A DNA stretch of 64,000 nucleotides from Combretum micranthum (GCA_024138025.1 JAMXBD010000206.1:620001-684000); one strand, 5' to 3'. Positions 48,118-59,640 are shown, counted from the stretch's first letter. Program-made: numbers and translations. The notes: a model not told the origin generated them from the sequence alone.

Positions 48118-49098
48118 CACATAATAGAGCATGAGTGCCACCATCATGTCATCCTTTATGGGTCTGCCACTTGCATGTCATCCTTTCTACCCACTGTGTA
48201 ACAATGATGGCCTTCAAGTAATTTGATGTCTCATGCAATGCATGTCTAATTTTATTTAAGACTTGAATAATTATTTAGTCCAATAATGGGTAATCAAGCA
48301 ATTTTTTAGCAATACTAATAGATGTCAATAGTAGACAATCACATTATGGCACAAAATAACACTAAAAAATTAGTGCAGACAACATAATCATAGAATTCCA
48401 AGAGATAGTGATGTAAGGTACCGATAGTATGTATTTATATTATATCTTTTTTTTTTATTTAATTTCATTCATTGACAAGGATGTAGGAATGTTTCATTCA
48501 TATTGAATCCTTAAAATTCTAGTGTATTTTTGTACATGTCTAAGCCATTTGTTAGTGTATACCTATGTGATCTTAAGTCTACATTTTATTTGGATTTATT
48601 TGTTTATTATTATTTCATCTCTTTCACATTTTTTTTCCTTTCGTTAGATTATTATTATTTCTTGCATTGTTATATGCTCAGTGGAGTGAAATTCTTAGTT
48701 ATGCCAAGTTGCGTACATAATAGAAAACAACAACCATAATTATCCTCTTTAAAACTACAACTTCCTTGCAAGGTTCCTTTTTTATAATAAATAATTAAAT
48801 AGATAAACAAAAGAAATTTATTATTTTAATTTTTCACTACTCTCATCTATACATACGTAAATATAAAATTGGGAGTCTACAAGGATTTTTTTTTCTTTTA
48901 GTGATATGACTCTCATATTAAATATTGTATTCAATGCTTGGAAAGAACACCTCCTACTTTTACACACATTTATATTTTGTTGGTCACTAATAAAGAAAGT
49001 CAAGCTAATAGTGAAGTTGCCATGAATACTTTACTTTAGAACTCAGCCCCTAATAAGACAAAATAATATATATATTATATGTACATATGGAGTAGGAC
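48118..49098. other. Intergenic, nothing recognised
   Basis: AT-rich sequence with scattered T-runs; the small open frames (48530-48739 +, 49003-48821 -) lack any motif. Confidence 0.45.
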
Positions 49099-49298
49099 GG
49101 ATGAGTATTTGTTGTCTCGGGAATGGTGTCTCAATCCCATCCTAGCAAATAAACACTTGCCACATGTTAAATAAATTAAAAAAAAAAACCCTAAAATAAA
49201 ACAAACGATCGTTATCACTTTATAAACATGTAGCAAGTGTTTATTCGTCAAGATAAAATGGAGGCAACATTTCTAGGACAGTAAATTTCCATCTAAGT
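49099..49298. mobile_element. Fold-back MITE, arms about 62-75 bp
   Basis: Left arm 49099-49168 and right arm 49225-49298 are inverted copies. The innermost 25 bp (AATAAACACTTGCCACATGTT against its inverted AACATGTAGCAAGTGTTTATT) differ at a single position, and differences further out are mainly transitions. The loop is A-rich. About 200 bp, no coding. The target duplication was not resolved. A DNA or transcript of this region would form a long hairpin. Confidence 0.75.
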
Positions 49299-49380
49299 AA
49301 GGCATACTTAAAATGGAAAAGAGGTCATTAATGCTATTTCACCATTCTACAAAGAAAGAAGAACCTTATATTATGTGTAT

Positions 49381-49601
49381 TGTCGGAAGGTTCTTAACTT
49401 CTAAATTAATAAGGCTTTTGTATTTCCTCATATTTTTAGTTTATAAAAGTACTAGGTGTTTGGTATTACCTACCTTACCAACCATACCTATCCCTCTAAC
49501 CATCTTTAAAATGCCTATATATTAGGCTCTTATGTGTACATTTGTTTCATGAAGAATAATACATAAAGTATTCTTTTTTACCTTTACATAATCCTTTTTC
49601 A
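49381..49601 (+). repeat. Copia 5' LTR
   Basis: 221 bp, TGTCGGAAGG to CCTTTTTCA, immediately followed by the primer site. Only the first 56 bp have a counterpart at the 3' end. Confidence 0.85.
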
Positions 49602-49604
49602 TTA

Positions 49605-49615
49605 CGGTATCAGTG
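49605..49615 (+). other. Copia primer-binding site (tRNA-Met type)
   Basis: CGGTATCAGTG, next to the LTR, matches the initiator tRNA-Met primer site TGGTATCAGAG with two differences. Confidence 0.75.
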
Positions 49616-50040
49616 AATTCTATCCCTATCAAAATGACTTTAGTTGAGACCAATGATGCTAGAGAAAACTCAAAGGAGGAGATTGCTATCTCCTCTACTA
49701 GTGCTGATAGTCATATCAACTTTTATCAAAAACTATGTTATGTATTGTTGAACGAATTTAATTACCTTCTATGGTCTAGGACAGTCACCTTTGCTCTTGG
49801 TGGAAGGTCAAGACTAGGTTTCATCAATGGAAAATAAAAGGTCTCGGATGTAAACACACCAGAATATGATGCCTGGTTGTCCAAAGGTCAAATGGTTATG
49901 TCATGGTTGATTAATTCCATGGAGTGTAACATTGCTGAAATTTTCAATTATTATAAAACTTCTCAAGATCTCTAGGAGGTAGTTCGAGATATATACGAAA
50001 ATCAAAATAATGCTGCTCAAATCTTTCAAATTCAATGAGA
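49613..50040 (+). pseudogene. Copia gag, N-terminal part
   Basis: The frame starting near 49613 contains 'NEFNYLLWSRTVTFALGGRS' and 'LGFINGK', the conserved start of copia gag. The continuation in the same frame past a stop has 'YDAWLSKGQMVMSWLINSM'. The zinc knuckle and protease core that should follow are missing; only a 'VDFGAIDHI' protease trace appears near 50090. A deletion is likely. Confidence 0.85.
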
Positions 50041-50363
50041 AATCACTGACTGCTTTAAAAATTAGTTCATTGCATGATTTATGGGTTGTAGATTTTGGTG
50101 CCATTGATCATATATAAAATAAACTAATAAATCTTTGTGAATTTTTGCCCATGTCTTCTACTATGCCTATAGCTAATGGGCAAATTGTTCCTATTAAGGG
50201 TAAGGAAAAAATAAAACTTATGTCAAACAACATATAATGATGTCCTTTATGTTCCTTCCTTTCCTTTCTAGTTACTCTTAGTTCACAAATTAATTCAAAC
50301 TATTAATTGTGAAGTCTTATTCACTCCTATAAGGTTATGTTTTAAGATCGCATCACAAAAAGG

Positions 50364-50740
50364 ATGATTGGTGAAGGCTTTTATTTGCATGGACTCTGTT
50401 ATTTCACTTACGTTCATCAAGTTTCTAAAGGTTTCCAAGCTCTTTCTATACCTATAAGTCAACAATCTTTGTGGCATTGGTCTCATCCCTCTTATGTTGT
50501 ATTCTCAAAGATAATTCCTAAATTGTCTAAAGAAGCTCATGAGTGTGAAATATGTCATTTTTCTAAGTCATCTAGATTTCATATTAGTTTATCATTACCT
50601 TAGGCTACTAAGCCATTTCAATTAGTACACTCAGATGTTTGGGGTCCTATTCTTTCTTCTATTGGTGGTTTTAAATACTTTGTCATCTTCATTGATAATT
50701 TTTTCCAATATGACTTGGGTTTATTTGTCAAAGTGTAAAA
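50364..50740 (+). pseudogene. Copia integrase, N-terminal part
   Basis: 'SLWHWSHPSY' and 'HECEICHFSKSSR' give the H-H-C-C zinc region, followed after a stop by 'PFQLVHSDVWGPI' and 'YFVIFIDNF', the first catalytic Asp region. It is cut at 50740 by a solo LTR and resumes at 51799. Confidence 0.88.
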
Positions 50741-51798
50741 TGTTGAACATATGATCTTCAAAATGTGTTTTGATAAGAAAATGAAATACACAGTTAATCA
50801 CTTAATCATATTTAAGTTACACTTAATTAGTAAAACAAGTGTTCAATTTGTTTTGGATATGTTTGAACTTGTTTTGCTTTGTTTTTATTTATGTTTGCTA
50901 TCATATCTTGATTCAAACACTTTTTAGACCTTGTTTTGTTTAGGATTTGTTAAATCTTAAAACATGAAAGTTATAGATCTCTCTTTAACCTTTCCATAGT
51001 ATCTTGAATCACCTCAATTAGAGTATGGATGAGAAAGTTGTGATTAAAATACAAAACAGTATCGATGCATGAATCAAACACTGCAACGTACTGTTTGGAC
51101 GGTGATGTATGGCGTCCAAACGGTAGCTAGTTTGCTACTTTGCTTGGCAAATAGCATTTGAACGGTAGGCCTACAACGTCCGGACACTAGTTGATAGAAA
51201 ATAGCCGTTCGAGCCTTTTCTACTCAACCATTGGAGTTGTGTTTTATTGACAGCAGCTAGGAGGCTTCAAGATGTTATAAATACAAGTGTTCGGGGACTT
51301 GAATAAGAGGTTTAGAGCTTATTTATTGCATACATCTCATTATAAACACACTCTATATGAATTAATTGTAAATTGTGATACTTTATAAGTGATAGCCAAA
51401 TATAGTGCTAGTTGCTTTGTAATTACTATCCTTTGTCAAGTACCACATTAAGAGAGTTATGAGTAATTTGGTGAAGTCTTGAGTTGAGTCTAGTGTGTTC
51501 AAGTCTGTAAAACTCAACTTAAGCGTTTGTGTTGTCGAAGTTCTCAAATGAGGCAAATTTTTGTTGTAAATAAAGTGGTGAAGTTCTCCATTAGGGGAGA
51601 CAATTGTTATGGATCGTGGAGATTAGAAGGCAGATCGAACTCTACGTTAAAATCGTGGTGCAAACTTTCCTTTCCTTATCTCTTTATTTATTATTGTTGA
51701 TTATATTTGTTGTTGTGCATAAATTAGTTTTTGAGCTTAAAAAGAAAATCATTTTTAGTGCATAATCTACATTCTTTAGATGTTACTTAATTTCTACA
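50741..51798 (+). mobile_element. Solo LTR of a second copia family
   Basis: Begins TGTTGAACATATGATCTTCA, ends TTAATTTCTACA, and is flanked by perfect TAAAA duplications (50736-50740 and 51799-51803). The integrase frame resumes cleanly when it is removed. It holds a TATAAATA at 51276-51283 and repeated GTTTGGACGGT / CCAAACGGT phrases near 51090-51130. The start sequence resembles long-LTR copia (SIRE/Maximus-like) elements; no internal copy is present here. Confidence 0.9.
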
Positions 51799-51803
51799 TA
51801 AAA

Positions 51804-52380
51804 GTGATGTTTGCAATCACGTTAAGGAGTTCCATGTGATGGTTTCTAATCAATTTTTGTGCCATATTAAAATTATTCAAACTTATAATGGCATAGATTT
51901 TACATTGCATAACATGACTAATTGGCTCTAAAGGAATATTGCATCAAACTTATATTGTTAACATACCCCAACAAAATGGGATTGTGGAGCGAAACAATAG
52001 ACTTGTTAGAGAAAACTAGAGAATGATGCTTCAAATGAATGTTCCAAAAGCTTTTTGGTCTTATGGAGTATTTACTGCGGTTTATTTCATTAATCGACTA
52101 CATAGTTGATTTTTGGATTTTTAAAAGTCCACTTAAAGTTCTATTGAACAAAGAACTTGACATATCTCATTTGAAAGTGTTTGGTCGCACTTGTTTTATA
52201 CATTTGACAACAAATTCTAGAAATAAATTAGATGTGAGAGCAGTCAAGTGTGTTTTTCTAGGTTATTCACAAACTCAAAAGGGATACAAATGCTATGATA
52301 GTGTTGTAAGGAAGCTTTATGTTACAAGAGATGTTCGATTTGATGAGATAAAACCTTATTTGATAGCCTCAAGTGGCTAG
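51804..52380 (+). pseudogene. Copia integrase, C-terminal part
   Basis: After the solo LTR: 'KEFHVMVSNQF', 'TYNGIDF' (second Asp region), 'PQQNGIVERNNR' (Glu), then the open frame 52039-52380 with 'AFWSYGVFTAVYFINRL', 'LKVFGRTCFIHL', 'CVFLGYSQTQKGYKCY'. This is the textbook copia integrase C-terminal region. Two or more stops are present. Confidence 0.9.
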
Positions 52381-52749
52381 GTGGGGGATTATAACTAAAT
52401 TGTTTCCATTGCCAATTGATGAAGTAGATCTTGAACTTTTAGAGGAGAGTATAGCTTAAAAGTTTGTTGAATCTCAATTACCAGATTTGCAAACTCTTGA
52501 TGATCAAGTTAGCTTGATTGATAATTATAATAGCTCCTCAAATAATCAAGACATATCTATTGATAAGAAACAATCACTTGTTCCTCGAAGGAATCCACAG
52601 AGAAATCTTCAATTTTCAAGGAAGTTGTAAAACTATGTTGTTTACTTAGTTAATCACACACCTACAAGTTATCTAACTTACCAAATGTTGTCTCCCTCAT
52701 ACTTGGCTTATCTTTTAGCCATCTCTAATGTTCATGATTCTACAACTTT

Positions 52750-53628
52750 TCAAGAAGCTCAAACTCAAGATGTTTAGAAGAAAGTAATGGAAGAAGAGTT
52801 GAAAGCACTTATACAAAACAACACCTAGAGCTTAATGCCTCTTCTTCAAGGAAACCAAGTAGTTGGATGCTGATGGATATATAAAACAAAGTTTAATTCA
52901 GATGGATCCATTGATTGCCATAAGGCACATCTAGTAGCCTAAGGTTTTACTAAAAAATACGGAGTAGACTGTAAAGAGAATTTTGCTCCTATTGCAAAAA
53001 TGACTATAGTACAAGTGCTCTTATCTGTAGTTATTAGTAATGGGTGGTCATTGTCTCAAATGGATGTAAGAAAAACTTTCTCACATGGTAACCTTAAAGA
53101 AGAAGTTTTCATGAAACTTTCGCCTAGCCATCCTCAAGGTGGTGACCTAAGTCTAGTGTGTAAACTTTATAAATCCATTTATTAATTAAAGTACATTCCT
53201 CGAGCATGGCATGCTAAGTTGAGCTCCACTCTTGAAGGTATTGGATTCTTAAAAAGCATTGCTGATTCATCTTTGTATGTTCAAATTGGAAAAATAGAAA
53301 AATTGATGGTACTTATCTATGTCGATGATCTTATTGTTACAGGAAATGATGCTAATTTAATTACTAAATTGAAAACACATCTTTAGAATTGTTTTCGATA
53401 AAAGATCTTGGTCCTTTAAATCACTTCCTTGGAATTGGAATGGCAACTTCTAGTAAAGGATTGTTCCTTAACCAAAGTAAATGCATTATGCATCTGCTTC
53501 AAGAAGCAAGAGTGATAGATTCTAAACCTGCTCCTACTCCTCTAGATAGTAAATTGAAGATTGATTCAAATAAAGAAGCTCTTAGATGTCCTACTCATCA
53601 AAACTTGTGGGAAAACTTATTTACTTGA
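52750..53628 (+). pseudogene. Copia reverse transcriptase
   Basis: Blocks in order: 'WIYKTKFNSDGSID'-like segment near 52880, 'NFAPIAKMT' near 52985, 'QMDVRKTFSHGNLKEEVFM' (53060), the catalytic YVDD at 53318-53329, then 'LGPLNHFLGI' and 'SKCIMHLLQEA' (53389-53628). The Asp-Asp pair is intact but stops split the gene into several frames. Confidence 0.88.
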
Positions 53629-53639
53629 CTATCACTCTA

Positions 53640-54110
53640 CCTGATATTGTATTTGTTGTAAGCCTTGCTAGTCAGCATATGCATTCTCCAATAGTCTATC
53701 ATGTAAGTGTGATCAAACGTATTTTATGATACTTGAAGAGATCAATTGGTTGTGGGATTGTAATGACAAGAAATAGATACACTAACATCGAAGGTTATAC
53801 TAATTCTAATTAGGCTAGATATACCCTTGGTAGACATTCAACTATGGGTTACTGTATGCTTATTGGAGGAAATCTTGTCTCATGGAAAAGCAAAAAACAA
53901 CATATAGTAGCTCGATCTTGTGCTGAAGTTGAGTATTGGGCCATGGCAACAGTTGCTCATGAACTTGTGTGGCTCAAGAGTCCTTTTCCTAATTTAGGCT
54001 GCGCATTCTATGATAACCAAGTAGCACTGCATATTGTTGCAAATCCTATGTTTCATGAAAGAACGAAGTACATTGAGGTTGATTGTCATTACATTCATCA
54101 AGAAGTTTAG
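53640..54110 (+). pseudogene. Copia RNase H
   Basis: 'STMGYCMLIGGNLVSWKSKK' followed by 'ARSCAEVEYWAMATVAHELV' and 'DNQVALHIVANPMFHERTKY' is the C-terminal RNase H of copia elements. The final open segment (53844-54110) ends 'CHYIHQEV' before an early stop. Confidence 0.9.
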
Positions 54111-54249
54111 TCTAAGCTTATCAATACTTGTTATGTGCAAACTAATGATCAATTAGCAAACATGTTCACAAAAGTTCCACCTTCAACTTGCTTTAACGAT
54201 TGTTAAATAAGCTTGGATCCATTAATCTTCTACATCCAGCTTGATCTAG

Positions 54250-54317
54250 CTTGAGAGGGAGTGTTGGAAGGTTCTTAACTTGTAAATTAGTGAGGCTTAT
54301 ATATTTCCTCATATTTC
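54250..54317 (+). repeat. Copia polypurine tract and 56-bp stub of the 3' LTR
   Basis: The purine tract TTGAGAGGGAG is followed by TGTTGGAAGGTTCTTAACTT; similarity to the 5' LTR ends after CCTCATATTT. The rest of the LTR is gone and unrelated sequence begins. Confidence 0.85.
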
Positions 54318-54422
54318 CACAATGTCATAATGCAAAACACGAAGAGTAGCAATATCATGAAAGTCATTTACTGTCACATCACATAACCCAAACACATACG
54401 AGCAACACAAGGAACCACTCAC

Positions 54423-54790
54423 CTTCGCCTCATGCTTAGCTACTCGTAATAGTCCGAAGGTAGCTCGCAGCTTTCGGATTCACCTAGAAACAGTAGAAGA
54501 AGACAATTTATGCGCTTGGTATGGCTAGCACTTTGTAAAAGTTCACATATCCTATTTTAATTGCCAATCATATACCCAATCCTATCTTTAAGTTTGTTGC
54601 TGTTCTCATGCATTACGCATCATCTTGATATATACATTTTGTTCTTATGTAACTAGTTTCTTGGGAGTAATAAAAGTTTGTTCATGTGCGAGCTTCACTT
54701 ACGATATAGTTGCAGCAAAAGAATAGCAAGATGAGGGTTCGACGGTGAAAGTGAAATTTTAGAGAGATGAGAAAATTAAAATGGAAGCTG
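54423..54790 (-). other. Possible 5' exons of a minus-strand transcript
   Basis: On the minus strand, a pyrimidine-rich segment (about 54790-54703) ends in a strong donor (ATC|GTAAGTG). An acceptor TACTGTTTCTAG precedes a 61-base segment (54483-54423) that contains ATGAGGCG and ends in another strong donor (AAG|GTGAGTG). The higher local GC supports an exon. If real, downstream exons would have lain where the copia element now sits. No protein can be recognised. Confidence 0.25.
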
Positions 54791-54799
54791 TGAAATATA

Positions 54800-55465
54800 G
54801 GTATATTCAAGAGAGACGTGGGTATTATACGTTATATGTAATGTACACGTGGCATGTAACTTCAAAGATACACGAGATATGGAAATTTACAACTTTTTGC
54901 CTTCTCAAAATTATCATTTTTCTGCGATATGTTGAACAGAGAACATAAAAGAACGACACTGAGGCAGGGTTTGACAAGCAGGCAACGTCGATATTATATG
55001 TAATTTAATTATCATTATCGTAAGTATGTAAAATTACTTTGCTGGTGAGTCAGTTGAATGAAATTTCATAGACGACTTCGTATCGTGTTATATATAAAAC
55101 ACTTACGCGTACACTGAAAAATATATTTATTTTGTTTTTCTTAGATATATTTTTTAATATTGATATTTGTGTATAGCTTAATAGTGATTCAAATTTTAAA
55201 ACATGATATTTTTAAAGTTTTTTAATTTTCTTCTTTTTTTTTTTGTGCTATTATATAGAGGCCTCATTTATCATTTTTTTTTATATTTCTTATTTTATTC
55301 TTATTGTTATATTTATGTCGATATTTTGGTTTCATATAGATAGTTTTTATTCAATTATTATGATCTATTGAAGGTTTTGAAATTTATACTTATGTTTATG
55401 TATGTTATAAAATTATGAACTTCATCCATTTATTATGATCTTATTCTATTCTATTATATATATAC

Positions 55466-55496
<31 letters not shown>

Positions 55497-56151
55497 GAAA
55501 TTTTGGGATTTCCACAGTTTCTTTACTTCAAACGTCTAACAGATTCACACCCACTAGTTTCAATGTGACTCTCAAGCTGATGATATGATATGCTCATTCT
55601 GTTATAAGTTTCTTCACTTCAATTTATTTATGATGAATATGGATGGCCCTTTTGTTGATTTTGAAAGAATTGGAAGAAAAAGGGAAGAGGAAGAGGAAGA
55701 AGACAAATGGATTGCCCTTAAATCTTAGACTTGTTTAGTTCTATGGTCCATTTTTTGCTATTTAATAAGTATCCATTTACACCCAAAAAAAAAAAAAAAA
55801 TCATTTGGCAATTGTTATTTTAGATTTAGAATGATGCATTAGCTTGTTTGTGCACTATCTTACAAGACAAGATGCGAGTGTTTGATTCATAGACAGTAGA
55901 GTTTTTTTCCTTCCTCTTTCTTTTTCAGCGCTATAAAAATGGAGTACAAGCGAAGTCAGGGGAAAAAGTGGTGTGATTTTTAATTTCTTTTCCTTTTTGT
56001 TTTCTTTGACTTTTAACAATGACAAATACTCAGCCAAACAAAAATCCCTCAAGTCAATATGCAAAACAGAGTTTTATTTTTTATTTTTTTAGGCGAATGT
56101 ATTCAATTGTTTAGTTTGAAATGAATTGGAGTTTCGGATGCCGTGTCTCAG
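54800..56151. other. AT-rich intergenic or intronic stretch
   Basis: Holds a (TA)n tract and T-run (55449-55495), a poly-A run (55786-55801), and no supported gene. A 31-codon frame near 55632 with Glu runs is judged chance. The right end may be an intron of the gene that follows. Confidence 0.5.
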
Positions 56152-56842
56152 ATAATTGAAATTGGACACTTAGAGGTGAAAGTTAAGCAACTCCAGATGA
56201 TGTTTCTGGCGCAAGTCTAAGATTTTGCATGATTTCACTATTAATTATTTTGTGGGGTGACAAGAAGATGATGCATAAGATAGCCATGTTAGCATGTAAT
56301 TCTTGTACTTTCTTCTCTTGCTTGCTTTATGCTCTTAATTGTGTACTGAAAATCATGTAACATCATGAAATCTATAAAGGATAGTTTCCTTTTTGCATTT
56401 TATGTGAAACTCTAATTCTGTCTCTCTTTCTTGAAATGGATAGTTATATATTGTAAAATGGGTATTTCTATTTTATCCTGATTAGTGATGCGGTCTCCTT
56501 TAGAAGGAAATTCATTTTTCCCAGCTATGCCTTGAATCATATCTATATCTGATTTGGTATCTGCAGGGGCAAAGCTCTCTTGTCGTTCTAACTTTTGTCA
56601 AGACTGCTGCTTTGGGTACCAGTTTAAAAAGAGTGAAGGCACTTTTTGAGCATACTTTATTCCTCTTAGAAAAACTTCAGGTGGTGGAACTGACAAAATT
56701 TGACTACAGACTTGCAAACGATCTTGAAGAAGATCTGCAAAAGCTCCATCACCGAGTTTATCATGCACTAAGGTTCACAAAACCAGTTCGTAAAGCCGGT
56801 CAGAAACTTGTAATGAAGATGCAGACGATGGCAGAACGTTAA
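56152..56842 (+). CDS. Last two exons of an unrecognised host gene
   Basis: Exon 56152-56214 (acceptor TCTCAG, donor CAA|GTCTAAG) and exon 56567-56842 (acceptor TCTGCAG) are both phase 0 and join into one frame ending at a normal stop. The last exon gives 91 residues, predicted to be nearly all helix with heptad-like leucines ('LFEHTLFLLEKL', 'DLEEDLQKLHHRVYHAL'), and a basic tail 'KPVRKAGQKLVMKMQTMAER'. The first exon ('LEVKVKQLQMMFLAQ') is also helical. It resembles the C-terminus of an alpha-helical repeat or coiled-coil protein, but I cannot name the family. Earlier exons must lie to the left, beyond the retroelements, or were lost. Composition is less AT-rich than its surroundings and there are no stops, so it looks functional. 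Confidence 0.5.
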
Positions 56843-58121
56843 GTTGCCGTACATTTGAGGTCTCGTTGAACGTTATGTTGCATGTGGAGAAATTTATGGT
56901 GGAGAGGGGACTCTGCAGCCTCTCAAATAGCTTTTCCCAAACTATTACAGAGGAGATGCTCGCTCAGGAAGAGCCCAAACCATTTCAGCCATTTTTTTTC
57001 TCAGATTGCTGCCATTGATTACATCGTGTGTGATGAAAGTGACGTATTGTGACCAATAACAATGGAAATTTGGCAAAACTTCTTGCTGGTCGAAGGCGAG
57101 CAATCAATTTCAACCAGTATAAATTTGATGTCTTGCTAAATGAAAAATGAATTTGTCATGTATACTGCAACTGTATAAAACATCATTCAAAGAACCTACT
57201 TCAGCTGATCAAGGTTTTTATAAATGCAATACTTTTGGTCGAGAGGATGCAAATAGCTAAGATATATAGAAAGCACGATTCCTGTTTCACTCAGTTTACT
57301 TGATTTGCATTCCTATACATGTAAAATGAACTCCAAAAACATGGTTCTACAGGAGGTACATGGGGCATAAGAGGTGAAAGCGAAACCAGCATTGCACTTT
57401 CATAATCCATTTCATGTTGCTCTTGAATCCTGAAAGAATCCAAACAAGATGTACTTTTTTCTCTTTTGGCCACAACAAGATGTGCTGTAGAATTAGACTA
57501 AAATTTTCACCAAAAAACCAGGCATTTGGTCATCTTGAGCTAAATACCTACTTGGTACATTTTAAGCTTGCCGGTTTTGAGCCGCCATGGCGTTGGTTTT
57601 AAATTAGGTGTTTGGCTTAAAGAGAGACTAAACTATAAACAGATGCAAGTATGGATCAAGTACATATTGAATACATAAAAGTGAAAAACGTGAAGCAAAC
57701 ATTACCATAAAAGTCAGTATTAAAACTCTCCTCAACCTTGTTTGGACTAGCTTATTATAAAAGAAACTTAAAGCAGAACAAATTGCCTTCGCCAAGCAAG
57801 AAAGCATCCACCCCATTTACTATTATAAGAACACCAATCCACCATCATCTTCATTTCTGCATTAACATTGGGATCAATCCTTTATCCTATACTTCATACA
57901 AGATGTTATTACAAGTAAGTTAGACTATCCAACCAACGACACCTGGAAGATACACGGCCAAGTTTGTACACGAAATTGACATTTAACGACTACTGCACTT
58001 ATTTTTTATATTAATTACTCAATTTGACAATAACCTTTACAATGCAACTCTTATATGGAGATTCCAACTAACTGGCATGTGCATGGAAAGATGAAGATCA
58101 CGGACAATGAACAGAATCTAA
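56843..58121. other. 3' UTRs and space between two convergent genes
   Basis: No coding motif. The left part is the likely 3' UTR of the + strand gene (to about 57200) and the right part that of the - strand gene. Small open frames on both strands are treated as chance. Confidence 0.5.
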
Positions 58122-59040
58122 TTATTCCTGTAGCCATCTCTCAGCTGTAATTAGTTCCTAAAAAAGTAAGCAGTCGGTGATTAAATATTCTCTTTCACAA
58201 AACATTATATGGGAAAAAGAATAATTATTGCCGATAGTAGTATTAATTTCACCTTATGCAGCACTCTTCTTTTGATTTCTATGGCCTGCCACGAAGCCGA
58301 TGGTAATATGCTGGGGGCCATGGCACTTTCCATCCCCTCTAGTAGCTGTTCCGGTATAAAGTGACAAAAAAAAAAAAAAAAAAAGGTTTCTTGAATAGTT
58401 TTTATCTTATCAGCCTAGACAAACACATACTTCACACCTAGACGAACACATACTTTGGCTGGGCTTTCTGCGAAAATCTAGAGCCCAGAGCTAAAGCTGC
58501 TAACCCCTCATCACCAGAAAATTTTCCTTCATCCCCAGGATTATCCCTCTCTAGTGCATCTTCAACATAATTTGTTTAATCCTTTTATCTTATCTGTTAG
58601 GGCTTCTGCAGTCATGACAGAATCTGCAGCCGTGTTATTATTCTTTGAAGGGATTGGACTACCAGAAATTTTTTTGCCCTTTTATATTTGAGAATCTTAG
58701 AATTGGATTCTTCCCCCCCTTTTTTTTTTCTCCTGCATCACCTTTCAAGGCTTTTTATGTGTGCGGGATCTTGTTATCTCAGGCTTGAAATAGTCCGCTA
58801 GTTTCAGTGAATCATTTACTTCATGAGTCATATTGTTGCTCTATTCTCCAGAATAATATTTGCTCACTTCCATAAATTTCCTCTTTCTTCCAGGCCTTGG
58901 AAGACGAGTCCCCTTTGGAGACCAATCCGTGTTGTTTTGGACGTCTCTGATACATTCTTAGCTTTGGCATTAGTACTATTCTTTATTGTTTCTTCAAAAC
59001 TTTAATCCAATAAATTTGATCCTTGACATTTTTTAAGTTC
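58122..59040 (-). pseudogene. 3' exons of an unrecognised host gene, frameshifted upstream
   Basis: The last exon 58157-58122 ('ELITAERWLQE' and stop) and the exon 58345-58253 ('SAMAPSILPSASWQAIEIKR' with following 'RVLHK') join in phase 0 across a GT-AG intron. Further upstream on the minus strand, 58570-58454 reads 'YVEDALERDNPGDEGKFSG' and 'LAALALGSRFSQKAQPK' and ends at a GTATGT donor, but in a phase that does not join cleanly. Before that 'PIPSKNNNTAADSVMTAEAL' and 'TDKIKGLN' is in another frame, needing one A fewer near 58571. Farther up, 'PGRKRKFMEV' and 'LADYFKPEITRSRTHKK' are broken by stops. The family is not recognised; it could be a nuclear basic/acidic protein. A T20 tract sits in the intron upstream of the second-last exon. 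Confidence 0.4.
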
Positions 59041-59049
59041 CATGACATC

Positions 59050-59640
59050 ATTACTTTGTGGTTCTCCTATCCTCTCTGTCCCGATGTTATCCAACTTTTC
59101 TCTCTTCCTGTGGTGTCTCAACTTGCAAAGTATTAGGGAAATGAATTTTAACTATTTACAAAGTCAACATCCAACGTTTTTGGTACGCGCGAAGTCACCA
59201 TTTACGATTACAGATATTCCTCTTTTTACAGATAATATTCCACACCTTCTTGTTTGAGTCAGTAATCAGTTGTAGTGATTTTTTATGAGTTATATTTTGA
59301 CTACATGTACCTTATCCGCTTTAGTTTTAAATTTCATAGCTACCTTGAATTCATTACCTAAGCATGGGTCTTTAGAATAAAAAGAATGAAGAAAATCTCA
59401 CTCATACAACATGTAACCATCACCTACATCCATCTTCCTGGGCATTGGAACGTGATCCTTAAATGACAAGTCACTGGCTTGAAGACTAGGCATAAAGATG
59501 AGTCCCCAAAAATTTTCTAATGTCTCTATAGGCACACCTCCATCATCGGACGTGTTTGAATCCTCCTCATGTATTAATTTATATTCAGAATCAGTGTCCT
59601 AAAGGGCCTCCTCCATCTCACTATCAAGATCAACAAGTTA
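59050..59640 (-). pseudogene. MULE (MuDR-type) transposase N-terminal remnant
   Basis: The minus strand reads an acidic segment 'LIHEEDSNTSDDGGVPIE', 'LQASDLSFKDHVPMPRKMDV', and then 'EFKVAMKFKTKADKVHVVKI' with 'KNHYN' (59345-59280), the conserved MuDR N-terminal domain pattern. Stops occur every 20-50 codons and the zinc-finger/transposase core is absent. The element ends were not found. Confidence 0.6.

Larger units (their letters stand above)
49381..54317 (+). mobile_element. Ty1/copia retrotransposon, decayed, 3' LTR truncated
   Basis: The 5' LTR (49381-49601) begins TGTCGGAAGGTTCTTAACTT. The same start (TGTTGGAAGGTTCTTAACTT) occurs at 54262 after a purine tract but stops matching at about 54317. 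Gene order on the + strand is gag, protease trace, integrase, RT, RNase H, which is the copia order. A 1,058-bp solo LTR of another family is inserted in the integrase. All reading frames carry stops. Part of gag and most of the protease region are missing (only about 4.9 kb including the insert). Confidence 0.92.

Noticed and set aside
55632..55730. Short acidic frame with Glu run
   Set aside because: Too short, no clear splice sites in phase with the downstream exon at 56152.
58362..58384. Poly-A run as sign of a retroposed cDNA or SINE
   Set aside because: No tRNA-like promoter boxes or target duplication nearby; it fits better as the T-tract of an intron on the minus strand.
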